Source: Streptomyces sp. NBC_00273 (GTDB lineage: Bacteria > Actinomycetota > Actinomycetes > Streptomycetales > Streptomycetaceae). Taken from it: DNA of 64,000 nt. The position numbers and the translations under genes are program-made. Below, in pieces: positions 41,965 through 50,005 of this stretch. Under the pieces are notes generated by a model. That model saw only the letters and a list, made by a program, of their open reading frames with translations. It did not search any database and had not been told where the DNA came from. The stretch lies in NCBI RefSeq assembly GCF_036178145.1, contig NZ_CP108067.1, positions 1,240,001-1,304,000 of the forward strand, written 5' to 3'. The first letter of the stretch is position 1. The number at the start of each line of letters is the position of its first letter.

Positions 41965-42014
41965 ACGGGCGACGGACGGCGGCCGGCAGCGGACCCGCCG
42001 ACGGCCGCACCGCC

Positions 42015-42842
42015 CTACCCGTCCACCGCCGCCGCGAACTCCAGCAGGTTGCGGGCGTGGTCCAGGCGGGGACGGTCGATCATCTCGCCGTCCACCCGGA
42101 CCGCGGCTCCCTCACTGTGCGCGGCCTGTTCCAGTACCCGGCGGGCCCAGGCGATCTGTTCCGGAGCCGGGCTGTAGGCGGCGTTCACGGCAGCCGTCTG
42201 CGCCGGGTGGATGCAGAGCTTGCCGGTGAATCCGCCGGCCCGGCTCGCGTCCGCCTCGGCGCGTACCGCGGCGATGTCGTCCAGGTGCATGGCGGGGCCG
42301 TCGACGGGTCCGCGCAGTCCGGCTGCGCGACTCGCGATGACCAGCCGGGTCCGGCAGTACGCCCACGCCTCGGGCGCGTCGCCCAGACCGGTCTCCCGCC
42401 GGAAGTCGGCAACGCCGAAGGCGAGGGCGAAAGTGGCCCTCTCCCGGGCGATCGCGAAGGCGTTCTCCATGCCGAGCGAGGTCTCCACCAGGGCGACGAC
42501 GGGAGTACCGGCCGGCAGGAGGGCCGCCGTCGAGGCCACGTGCTCGGCGTGTTCGGCCTTCGGCAGCATCACCCCGGCGAGGGCGGGCAGGCCCGCGACG
42601 GCTTCCAGATCGTCACGCCAGTGCTCGCTGGTGCGGTCGTTGATCCGCACCCAGACCTGTATGCCGGCGGCGCCGGGCCGGGTGAGGTGGTGACGGGCGA
42701 GCACCTTGCGGCCGGGGGCCACGGCGTCCTCGAGGTCGAGGACGACCGCGTCCGCACCGGGCCGGTCCCTGCGGGGGTAGCGATCGGGACGGTCCGCCGG
42801 GGTGAACAGCCACGAGCGGGCGTACCGGGGAGCGAGGGCCAT
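42015..42842 (-). CDS. CitE-like CoA-ester lyase (citramalyl-CoA/malyl-CoA lyase family)
   Basis: 275 residues of the HpcH/HpaI (CitE) TIM-barrel family: 'RSWLFTPADRPDRYPR', 'ADAVVLDLEDAVAPGRK', 'VWVRIND', Glu in 'VVALVETSLGMENA', 'AFGVADFRRETG' and 'GGFTGKLCIHPAQTAAVN'. These cleave beta-hydroxyacyl-CoA esters to acetyl-CoA and an oxo acid; citramalyl-CoA would give acetyl-CoA and pyruvate. The start overlaps the stop of the ATP-binding protein gene by one base, so the two are coupled. Confidence 0.9.
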   Translation of the reverse strand: MALAPRYARSWLFTPADRPDRYPRRDRPGADAVVLDLEDAVAPGRKVLARHHLTRPGAAGIQVWVRINDRTSEHWRDDLEAVAGLPALAGVMLPKAEHAEHVASTAALLPAGTPVVALVETSLGMENAFAIARERATFALAFGVADFRRETGLGDAPEAWAYCRTRLVIASRAAGLRGPVDGPAMHLDDIAAVRAEADASRAGGFTGKLCIHPAQTAAVNAAYSPAPEQIAWARRVLEQAAHSEGAAVRVDGEMIDRPRLDHARNLLEFAAAVDG

Positions 42843-43372
42843 CACATCCCCCCGTGGGGAGCGGTCGGCGTGAGGCGCAGGTCGACCCGGACGATGTGCC
42901 CCTCGCCGGACGTCGTGGTCCGGACCCGATCGGCGAGGTGCTCGACGATGGTGAGTCCCCGCCCGCACTCCCCGGCCGGACGCGTGGTGGAACCGCCGGG
43001 TCGCGCGCAGGGAAGAGGAGCGCAATCCCGTACGTCGATGCGGAGCATCACGCCTTCCAGGGACAGCCGAACGGCGAGCTCCGCACCCCCGTACTGAGCG
43101 GCGTTGGCACCGAGCTCGCCGACGACCAGGAGAGCCGACTCGCGGTCGCAGGCAGCCACGCCCCAGAAGGCCAGCAGGGACGAGGTGAAGTGACGCACCT
43201 CGCGGACCATGTTCTTCTCGGCCGCTACGAAGACCGCGCCCAGCAGGGGCGCGGTCCGCCGCGGCTCCGGTACGCAAACCGTCTCGGCTGCACCGGGTCC
43301 AGGAGCCGGCTCCCGCGTCGGGTACCGGTTTCCACACGACCACGCGGGGACGGTGGTGGCATGAATGTTCAT
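42842..43372 (-). CDS. GHKL ATP-binding protein (anti-sigma-like), coupled to the lyase gene
   Basis: 176 residues. It has N-box 'LLVVGELGANAAQYGG' (about 85-100), a G1-like 'IDVRDCAPLP' in which the usual DxGxG is degraded (Ala-Pro in place of Gly), and G2 'ECGRGLTIVEHLADRV'. It may bind ATP weakly. The first 50 residues look disordered. It leads the operon with the CitE-like lyase behind a composite LysR element, an unusual partner for a metabolic enzyme. The ATG has GAGGAT upstream. Confidence 0.78.
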   Translation of the reverse strand: MNIHATTVPAWSCGNRYPTREPAPGPGAAETVCVPEPRRTAPLLGAVFVAAEKNMVREVRHFTSSLLAFWGVAACDRESALLVVGELGANAAQYGGAELAVRLSLEGVMLRIDVRDCAPLPCARPGGSTTRPAGECGRGLTIVEHLADRVRTTTSGEGHIVRVDLRLTPTAPHGGM

Positions 43373-43401
43373 AGGACGATCCTCGGCCCCGGTATCGGCC
43401 C

Positions 43402-43445
43402 TGTGAAATGACGCTTCTCGTGCGCCCTGATGCGCTGCGCGCATG
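43402..43445 (-). promoter_or_regulatory. Composite element C: same module before the ATPase-lyase operon
   Basis: In the gene direction CATGCGCGCAGCGCATC (ATGCG-N5-CGCAT) is followed after 15 nt by CGTCATTTCACA, 29 nt before the start. The 12-mer is identical to copies A and B, and the internal spacing is the same. Confidence 0.75.
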
Positions 43446-43476
43446 TTTCCAGGTCACCGGCACAAGGCGGTACCCC

Positions 43477-44370
43477 TCAGGCGTCGGATGGCTGCGCGGT
43501 GGAGCGGATGTACTGGTGGAACCGTGCCACGACCGCGGAGCGCGGGCCCCCGGCCTGTGCGATCACTCCGATGGTCCGGAAGGCCCCCGGGTCCGCCAGG
43601 GGGACGGAGACGGCGCCTGCGGGGTGAGCGGACGCGTCACCGGTGGCGGGCACCACGGCCACGCCGAGTCCGGATGACACCAGAGAGCGGAGCGTGCTGA
43701 GTTCGGTGCACTCCATGACGATCCGCGGGGTGAAGCCGGCCGCCTCGCACAGCTTGTCCGCGACCTGGCGCAGGCCGAACTCCGGCTGAAGCGCGAGGAA
43801 GTCCTCCGCGGCCAGCTCGGCCAGCCGTACCCGGTGGTGGGAGGCGAGACGGTGGCCCAGGGGCACGAGAAGGGACAGCGGCTCGTCCCGGAGCGGCGTC
43901 CAGCGCAGGGTGGTGTCGGCGGGACGGGGACTGGTGATGCCGAGGTCCAGCCTGCCCTGCCGTACCCCGTCGACGACGGCGTCCGCGGCGCTGCCGCGCA
44001 GCTCGAAGGTGGTCGCCGGTGCGATCGCGTGGTACCCGGCGAGCAGTGCGGGGATCAGCCAGGTCCCGTAGGAGTGGAGGAAGCCGAGGGTGATGGTCCC
44101 GGTGTCGGGATCGATCAGGGTGGCGATGCGCTGTTCCGCGCGGTCCATCTCGCTGATGGCCCGTACGGCGTGCGCCCGGAACACCTCACCGTACTTGTTG
44201 AGGTGGAGCCGGTTCTGCTTGCGGTCGAACAACGCCACCCCCATCCGCTTCTCCAGGCGGGCGAGCGCACGGGAGAGGGTGGGCTGAGCGATGTTGAGGC
44301 GTTCGGCCGCGGAGGTCACGTGCTCGCACTCGGCAAGAGCCACGAACCACTGCAACTCTCTGATCTCCAT
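43477..44370 (-). CDS. LysR-family transcriptional regulator of the C5-dicarboxylate cluster
   Basis: 297 residues. The N-terminal HTH is 'LQWFVALAECEHVTSAAERLNIAQPTLSRALARLEKRMGVALFDR' and a substrate-binding domain of the LysR type follows ('GTITLGFLHSYGTWLIPALL', 'RQGRLDLGITSPRP', 'SSGLGVAVVPA'). It lies upstream of the ATPase-lyase operon on the same strand. Three T-N11-A boxes in the cluster's promoters fit its mode of binding. Itaconate pathways elsewhere are often LysR-controlled; the ligand here is unproven. Confidence 0.92.
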   Translation of the reverse strand: MEIRELQWFVALAECEHVTSAAERLNIAQPTLSRALARLEKRMGVALFDRKQNRLHLNKYGEVFRAHAVRAISEMDRAEQRIATLIDPDTGTITLGFLHSYGTWLIPALLAGYHAIAPATTFELRGSAADAVVDGVRQGRLDLGITSPRPADTTLRWTPLRDEPLSLLVPLGHRLASHHRVRLAELAAEDFLALQPEFGLRQVADKLCEAAGFTPRIVMECTELSTLRSLVSSGLGVAVVPATGDASAHPAGAVSVPLADPGAFRTIGVIAQAGGPRSAVVARFHQYIRSTAQPSDA

Positions 44371-44420
44371 GGAATCACCCTACGTGTGGTGCGTGATCCC
44401 GCCACGGTGCCGCGGGGCGG

Positions 44421-45368
44421 TCACCGCCGGCCGGGCCGGCGGCGGGGAGCCGGCCCGGGCTGAGCGCTGCCACCGGGCACCTCGGGGTGCCGGGCCTGGG
44501 CAGCAGGCAGAGCGTGCAGGCCGGGGCCGCCGAGGGTGCCGGCGCGATCGACCATCAGCGCGCGCAGACACGCCTCGGCCGCCGTGTCGGCCGGTGTGAG
44601 GACGATCAGGGACTGTCCGGCCCCGTCCAGGGTGGCCAGTGTGTCGTAATGGACGGTCAGCTCGCCGACTGCGGGATGGCTGATGCGCTTGGTGCCGTGA
44701 GCCCGCTGCCCGACCGTGTGGTCGTCCCACCAGAGGGCGAACTCCGTTGCGGTCGAGCGCAGTTCCCCGATCACTTCCAGCAGCCGTGGTTCGTCGGGGT
44801 GGCGTGCGAGCGTGGCGCGCAGGTTGCCCACTGTCTCGCGGGCGACCCGGGCCCAGTCCAACTGCATCTCCCGCATGCGGGGCGACAGGAACAGCATCCG
44901 GGCCGTGTTGTCCGCGACGCCGGAGCCGAAGTCCTCGCCGAACAGCGCGGCCGCGGCGCTGTTGTGGGCCAGGACGTCGAACCTGAAGTCGACGAGGTAG
45001 GCGGGCAGGAGCGGCATTCCGTCCATCAGGACGCGCAGCGACTCGCTCACCGGCAGGCACTCGGGGCGGGGCACCGGCGCCTCGCCCCGGGCGATCACGT
45101 GCAGGTGGCGGCGTTCGGCGGGCGACAGCCGCAGCGCCCGGGCGAGGCCGTCGAGCACCGCGGCGCCGGGCGCGCTCGCCCGCCCCTGCTCCAGCCGGAT
45201 GTACCACTCGACGCTGACGGCAGCGAGCTGGGCGACCTCCTGCCGCCGCAGACCCGGTGTACGGCGACGTCCCTGGTCCGCCAGTCCCACCTCGTCCGGC
45301 CGCAGTCGCTCCCGCATGGCCCGCAGGAACTGTGCCAGCTCCTCGTTGCGCCCTGTTCGTATGTGCAC
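44421..45368 (-). CDS. XRE-family HTH regulator with MmyB-like ligand domain
   Basis: 315 residues. A HTH_31/XRE domain ('ELAQFLRAMRERLRPDEVGL...RTPGLRRQEVAQLAAVSVEWYIRLEQGRASAP', about 5-85) is followed by the PAS-like MmyB domain ('LPAYLVDFRFDVLAHNSAAAALFGE', 'DWARVARETVGNLRATLARHPDEP', 'HPAVGELTVHYDTL'). Such proteins often sit next to oxidoreductase genes and bind fatty-acid-like ligands. The GTG at 45368 has GGGGGCG upstream. The divergent neighbour is a PEBP-family gene. The last 30 residues are low-complexity. Confidence 0.9.
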   Translation of the reverse strand: MHIRTGRNEELAQFLRAMRERLRPDEVGLADQGRRRTPGLRRQEVAQLAAVSVEWYIRLEQGRASAPGAAVLDGLARALRLSPAERRHLHVIARGEAPVPRPECLPVSESLRVLMDGMPLLPAYLVDFRFDVLAHNSAAAALFGEDFGSGVADNTARMLFLSPRMREMQLDWARVARETVGNLRATLARHPDEPRLLEVIGELRSTATEFALWWDDHTVGQRAHGTKRISHPAVGELTVHYDTLATLDGAGQSLIVLTPADTAAEACLRALMVDRAGTLGGPGLHALPAAQARHPEVPGGSAQPGPAPRRRPGRR

Positions 45369-45508
45369 CACGCCCCCATCATCGCCCCGCACCGCGGCTC
45401 CCTGTCCACAGCGGACGGTGGTACGGCGCGTACCAGCATCCGGAAGGCCTTCCCGCCTGCCCGCACGCTCGGGAGCATCGGATCACCACCGACCTTCAGG
45501 AGGATCCG

Positions 45509-46120
45509 ATGAAGAAGTCCCCGCTCACCACCGGAGTGGCCGTGACCGTGCCCGAGACAGCCGCCGAGCCCGCCACCGAGCCCGCCACTCCCCCGATCGA
45601 CCCTTCGGAGTACGGATACAGCGAGGTCCGCAGGGGTGTACCCGCCTCGGCCGAACGCTTCACGGTGACCAGTCCCGATGTGCGCGACGGCGAGGCGCTC
45701 CCGGCCGACACCTGGGCCGACGCCTTCGGCTGCACCGGCGACAACCGACAGCCCCGGCTGTCGTGGAGCGGCGCTCCGCAGGCCACCCGCAGCTACGCGA
45801 TCACCATGTTCGACCCCGACGCGCCCACCGGAGCCGGATTCTGGCACTGGCTCGTCTGGGACGTCCCCGCCGGTCACAACGGCTTGGACACCGGACTGCC
45901 GGCCGGCGCGGTGACCGGGGCCAACGACTCCGCAAACGCCGGCTATCTGGGGCCCTGCCCGCCCAGCGGCGACCTCACCCACCACTACGAGATCACCGTG
46001 TACGCACTCGACGTCCCCACACTCGGCCTGCCCACGTCCACGCCGCCGACCATTGCCGCGTTCGTGATGTCCCGCCACATCATCGGGTACGCCCGGATCA
46101 CGGGCACGGTCCGCCGCTGA
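45509..46120 (+). CDS. YbhB/YbcL-type phosphatidylethanolamine-binding-like protein (PEBP)
   Basis: 203 residues of the PEBP fold: 'NRQPRLSWSGAPQATRSYAITMFDPDAPTGAGFWHWLVWDVPAG', 'NDSANAGYLGPCPPSGDLTHHYEITVYALD'. All anion-pocket residues (DPDAP, HWxxW, GPxPP, HHY) are there. No signal peptide is evident. Biochemical function of bacterial members is unclear. CAGGAGG lies 6 nt before the ATG. It is divergent from the XRE regulator, which may control it. Confidence 0.9.
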   Translation: MKKSPLTTGVAVTVPETAAEPATEPATPPIDPSEYGYSEVRRGVPASAERFTVTSPDVRDGEALPADTWADAFGCTGDNRQPRLSWSGAPQATRSYAITMFDPDAPTGAGFWHWLVWDVPAGHNGLDTGLPAGAVTGANDSANAGYLGPCPPSGDLTHHYEITVYALDVPTLGLPTSTPPTIAAFVMSRHIIGYARITGTVRR

Positions 46121-46186
46121 CCCCGGCCGGCCGCACAGCCAACCTCGACCGGTCTTCCGGCTGGCACGACCTGGACGGGTCGCGAT

Positions 46187-46533
46187 GTTGTGGTAGCCGC
46201 GTTCTTCCCAGAAGCCGCGCCGGTCCCGGGTCATGCACTCGATCGCGCGCAGCCACTTCGGCTGTAGCCGTAGAGGGTGGGGGACGACCAGGCGCAACGG
46301 GAATCCGTGCTCGGCGGTGAGCGGCTCACCGTCGTGGTGCGTGGCCATGAGGGTCTGGTCGGAGGTGAAGTCCGCGAGGCGCAGGTTCGCGCTGCACCCG
46401 TACTCCGCCCAGGCCATGACATGGGTGACCTCGGGAGCCGGTGGCGCCAACTCCAGCAGGACGGCTGCCGACACGCCGAAGAACTCGTGACCGACGGTCG
46501 TCGTACCCGAGGCGCAGTGCAGTGCTGGCCACT
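46187..46533 (-). pseudogene. Remnant of a molybdopterin-dependent (sulfite oxidase-like) oxidoreductase
   Basis: The minus strand encodes 'GTTTVGHEFFGVSAAVLLELAPPAPEVTHVMAWAEYGCSANLRLADF...' through 'TRDRRGFWEERGYHN', the middle of an Oxidored_molyb domain. An in-frame TAG precedes it, the segment 'HPLRLQP' looks like a compensated frameshift of 'HLYGYS', and similarity ends abruptly after YHN. About one third of the gene survives. Confidence 0.7.
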
Positions 46534-46535
46534 AT

Positions 46536-46933
46536 CCCAGATACACCTCGTGGATGAGCGACTGAACTCACGCTGGTCACGTCGACGAGAGCACGGCGAA
46601 GCCGGACTCCAGCGACGCGAGGGCGCGCGCGAAGGCCCGCACGCCCCCAACGCGCCTCCAAGGGCAGCCGCGCGCTCTTGCCGGGCATTTCAGACCCTCA
46701 CTACGGTCACGCATCGTACACGCTATGTACACACGGTGACCGCAAGGGGATTTATGAACTAGGCTGCTTGGCGTTCGCTCGCGCTCGCGACCGTGCTGGC
46801 CGTCCTTCCGCTCGGAGCGACGGCCGCCGAAGCGGAGCCGCCTGGGCCCCTGTCCGCAGATGCCGTGGCGGCCATGACTCTGTCGGGGATCTTGAGGATC
46901 CCCGGCGGGGCAGCATGATCAACGGGCATGCTC
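46536..46933. other. Degraded DNA, no intact gene
   Basis: No functional frame. At 46763-46918 (+) a start-less frame reads like a signal peptide ('WRSLALATVLAVLPLGATAAEAEPP') directly after a stop, so another secreted-protein gene may have decayed here. Confidence 0.35.
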
Positions 46934-47437
46934 GGCTCTGTTCAAGGACCGATGCAGTTGTCGAGGTGCCCGTTGTCGCTCCACGCCCGTTCTGGTGAGC
47001 AAGTCCCTTCTCTGACCGTGCAGATGGCGCGAGCGAGCAACCCGGGCGGTACGACCGCGATGTGGGTGAGAGACCACCTGGGCGGGCTGTGGCGTGACGA
47101 AGACTTCGCCGACTGCTACCCGCGCGACGGCCGCCCCGGGCTGTCGCCCGCCCAGCTGGCCACCGTCTGTGTGCTGCAGTTCCTGCTCGGTCTGTCGGAC
47201 CGGCAGGCGGCCGAGGCGGTTCGCTGCCGCATCGATTTCAAGTACGCGCTGGCCATGGAACTGGACGATCCCGGCTTCCACCACAGCGTGTTGGCCGACT
47301 TCCGCGAGCGTCTCACCGAGGGCGGCCGAGCCGACCGTCTCCTGGACCTTGCGCTCGCGCGCCTGAAGGAGGCCGGTCTCGTCCGCGAGCGCACCACCCA
47401 GCGCACGGACTCCACCCACGTCTTGGCCGCGGTGCGA
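46934..47437 (+). pseudogene. 5' fragment of an IS1182-type (IS5-like) transposase and its left end
   Basis: It begins with GGCTCTGTTCAAGG, an IS-end-like sequence. The frame then encodes the N-terminal DUF772 domain ('LSPAQLATVCVLQFLLGLSDRQAAEAVRCRIDFKYALAMELDDPGFHHSVLADFRERL') as far as 'DSTHVLAAVR'. Beyond 47437 similarity stops and the opposite-strand lacI fragment begins; the catalytic DDE part is missing. Confidence 0.8.
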
Positions 47438-47880
47438 ATCCCATCAGTGACACGTCGCCGGGGTAGGACAGTCTTTTCGCCCTGAGTGTGCGCAGGGCTC
47501 CGGTCATGGCGTCGGTCTCGGTGCAGAAGAAGGCGGTGGCCCGATCGGTGAGGCTGAGCATGCGATCGACCTCGTGCGTGGCCCGGTTCTCGGTCTTGGG
47601 GCCCACCATCACCAGCTGCGGGTCGAAGAGGATGCCGGCGTCGTCGAGCGCATCGAGATACCCCCGCAGCCGCTCGCTGTCGGTCCACAGATCGCGGGCC
47701 GACGCGGCGAGCAGCGCGCGTCGAGTGGTGGGCTGTTCCGGGACAGGAGGTCCCCAGACGAATCCGATGCGGCGGTGGTCGGCCGCGGTCAGGGCCGCAA
47801 CGGCCTCGCGGGCGGCTTCACGGTTGTCGCTGATGACCGCGTGTAGGTCGACTGACCATTCCCGCTGGTTGGCGGGGTGA
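47436..47880 (-). pseudogene. LacI-family repressor fragment, truncated at both ends
   Basis: An open minus-strand frame of about 148 codons gives the C-terminal sensor half of a LacI protein: 'AVISDNREAAREAVAALTAADHRRIGFVWGPP', 'LRGYLDALDDAGILFDPQLVM', 'DRATAFFCTETDAMTGALRTLRAKRLSYPGDVSLMGF'. The usual C-terminal ~50 residues are cut off at the IS1182 junction. Upstream, only 'HVAERAHLT' in another frame (near 47900) could be left of the HTH. A LacI operator lies 130 bp upstream. Confidence 0.75.
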
Positions 47881-48012
47881 GGTGAGCGCGTTCGGCGACA
47901 TGGCTGAGGTGAATCCCGCGCGGGACGGCTGGGATCGACCCTCCGCCCCGCCTCCTCCTGTCCAGGGAGAAAGTCGGGATCCGACGATCATGCACGCCAA
48001 CCAGCGGGTGAC

Positions 48013-48030
48013 CATGTTGACGTAAACATG
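48013..48030 (-). promoter_or_regulatory. LacI-type operator upstream of the decayed lacI
   Basis: CATGTTGACGTAAACATG is palindromic but for one pair and shares the ATGTTKACGTAAACAT core with the site at 27473. It probably served autoregulation of the now broken gene. Confidence 0.6.
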
Positions 48031-48230
48031 AAGTTGCAGGAGAGTTTCGGGGCATGGTCGGACGCTGTCAAGGCTGCAGCCGAACCGTCCTGGTCCATCA
48101 GGGGCAAGGGGTGACACGCCCACCGTGTCGTTGCCGTCCAGCAGTGGCAGGTGCATCCGGGCGCCGCCACCGGCCAGCGGCACCTCGGCGGCCTCCCCGC
48201 GAAAGGAGGCCCCGCCGGCGGGAGGCTCGA

Positions 48231-49595
48231 TCACCGATGCCGGACCCGGCTGGCGAGAGCGGGGACCTGGCCCGGGCGGCACTTACTGGCGACGGCCACG
48301 CGGGCTTCTCGCAGAGGAGGGTTGACGTGGTCCTTCCGGTGGCGGCCGTGACGCCGGTGGCGATTGGGGCGGCGCTCTGGGCCGAGCTTGCTGCGGGCGA
48401 GGGTGAGGATGGTGAGTGCGGTCGCGGCGCCTGCGGCGGGAAGCCCGGCGAGCATGTCGGAGTGTGCGGTGAGGGTTGCGGCGAGCGCGGTTCCGACGGC
48501 CTGGCCGGTGCCGACCGACAGGATCAGCCAGGCGTACGCCTCGGTGGTGCGGGACGGTGGAGCGAGAACGTCCACGGTGTGGAACCCGTGGGTGATGATC
48601 AAGGTGAAGAACAGCCCCGGGATCGCCGTGAGGGCGATGGCTGTGCGGGGGCCGGGCTGGGCGAGCAGGGGCCCCCAGCCGATGAGGAACAGGGCGCTGG
48701 TGGTGATGAGTCGGGTGGGGGTCGTGCCGGGCCGCGCCCGGCGGGCGTAGATCAGGCTGCCCAGGAGACTGCCGGTGGAGAACGCGGCGGGTAGCACGCC
48801 GGAGAGCATGGCCAGGCCGTGGGTGGCGGCCATTCCAGCGGCCCACACGTTCATCGCTCCGAAGGCGCACCCCGTTCCCGCCAGTGCGGTGTACAGCGCA
48901 GTCAGGCCGGCGCTCGTCAGCCGTTCGGTTCCGGTCGCCCCGGTGGTGGCGGGACGCCAGGTCCGTGACGGTGTGGCGGTCAGAACGACCGCTGTGCCCA
49001 CGAGTGAGAGCGCGGCGGTCGCGGTCAAGGCGGTGTTGGGCCCGTGCGTGGTGGCGAGCCACGAGGCGAGCAGGGGGCCGGCGATGTAGAGGAGTCCCTG
49101 CGAGCCGGTGTCGAGGGCTTGAACGACTCGGCGCCGCCCGAGGTCGGGCAGGACGGTCGGCCACAGTGCCCGTAGTCCTGCCTCCAGCGGAGGTGTGACC
49201 AGACCCGCGCACCCCACTACAGCGGTCACCGCCGCCGGGTGCCCGCACGCTCCGATCCAGGGGAGCGCGGCCAGGCAGCCCGCGTTGAGCAGCACCGCCG
49301 GTGCCGATACACGGGTCTGGCCGTGGCGGTCCATCAGTCTCCCCTTGACCGGCTGGGACAGCCCGGAAGCCAGCCCGTACAGCGCGGCAAGCAGTCCGGC
49401 GAAGGCCAGCGACCCTCCGCCATCGGTGATCCACAGGACCAGCCCCACGGGAACCATGCTGTTGGGCAGGCGCCCGGTCAGGGTTCCGCCGAGCAGGCGG
49501 ACAACGTGTCGGCTGCCCAGCACGGCTCCGTATGTGGCGGACGGCGGGGCGGCGGTCTGGTGATCGGCCAGCGTCAACGGGGCAGGGCTTTCCAT
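48231..49595 (-). CDS. Major facilitator superfamily transporter
   Basis: A 454-residue membrane protein with about 12 hydrophobic segments. It has the MFS A-motif-like 'GRLMDRHGQTRV' between TM2 and TM3 and a second, weaker one in the other half ('YARRARPGTTPTRL'). The drug-efflux-like arrangement gives no substrate. The ATG at 49595 (MESPAPL) is where the hydrophobic topology begins; its ribosome site is weak and the frame is open upstream. The C-terminal ~55 residues are basic and low-complexity, perhaps read-through into non-native sequence. Confidence 0.8.
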   Translation of the reverse strand: MESPAPLTLADHQTAAPPSATYGAVLGSRHVVRLLGGTLTGRLPNSMVPVGLVLWITDGGGSLAFAGLLAALYGLASGLSQPVKGRLMDRHGQTRVSAPAVLLNAGCLAALPWIGACGHPAAVTAVVGCAGLVTPPLEAGLRALWPTVLPDLGRRRVVQALDTGSQGLLYIAGPLLASWLATTHGPNTALTATAALSLVGTAVVLTATPSRTWRPATTGATGTERLTSAGLTALYTALAGTGCAFGAMNVWAAGMAATHGLAMLSGVLPAAFSTGSLLGSLIYARRARPGTTPTRLITTSALFLIGWGPLLAQPGPRTAIALTAIPGLFFTLIITHGFHTVDVLAPPSRTTEAYAWLILSVGTGQAVGTALAATLTAHSDMLAGLPAAGAATALTILTLARSKLGPERRPNRHRRHGRHRKDHVNPPLREARVAVASKCRPGQVPALASRVRHR

Positions 49596-50005
49596 CAGTG
49601 GGCGTGCGAGGCAGGCGCAGGGCGGGGAGACATCGGCGTTGCGGAGACGGGGTGGCGGCCGAAGGGTGCTGCGGCCACGGGCTTGATGCCGATGGCCGGC
49701 GAAGAGGGCTGCTACCGGTAACGGGCACGGAGAGGGGCTGCAGCAGGACCGCGACGCCTTCGTCGAACTGCCCCCCGAACTGTGCGAAGACGTGGACCTG
49801 GTGGCTGGTTCATGCGGAGAGCAACCGCAGGAGCACAGCAATCGCACGGCAGGCCCGTGTGCTCGGCGCAGTTGCCCCGGGCGGCTCAGGTGCCGGCCGA
49901 CCCGGGGCGGGGAGCGTAACCCGAGGCTGCGCGGCCCCCGCGGAACTTGTGAACTTCCGACAAGCTGTGGAAATGGCCGGAGTTGCGGCGGGTGCGGCAG
50001 AAGCC
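49596..50005. other. Intergenic region, no recognisable gene
   Basis: A short stretch (49740-49800, +) has coding-like codon usage ('DAFVELPPELCEDVDLVAG') but no start or continuation. Nothing else is identifiable. Confidence 0.3.
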
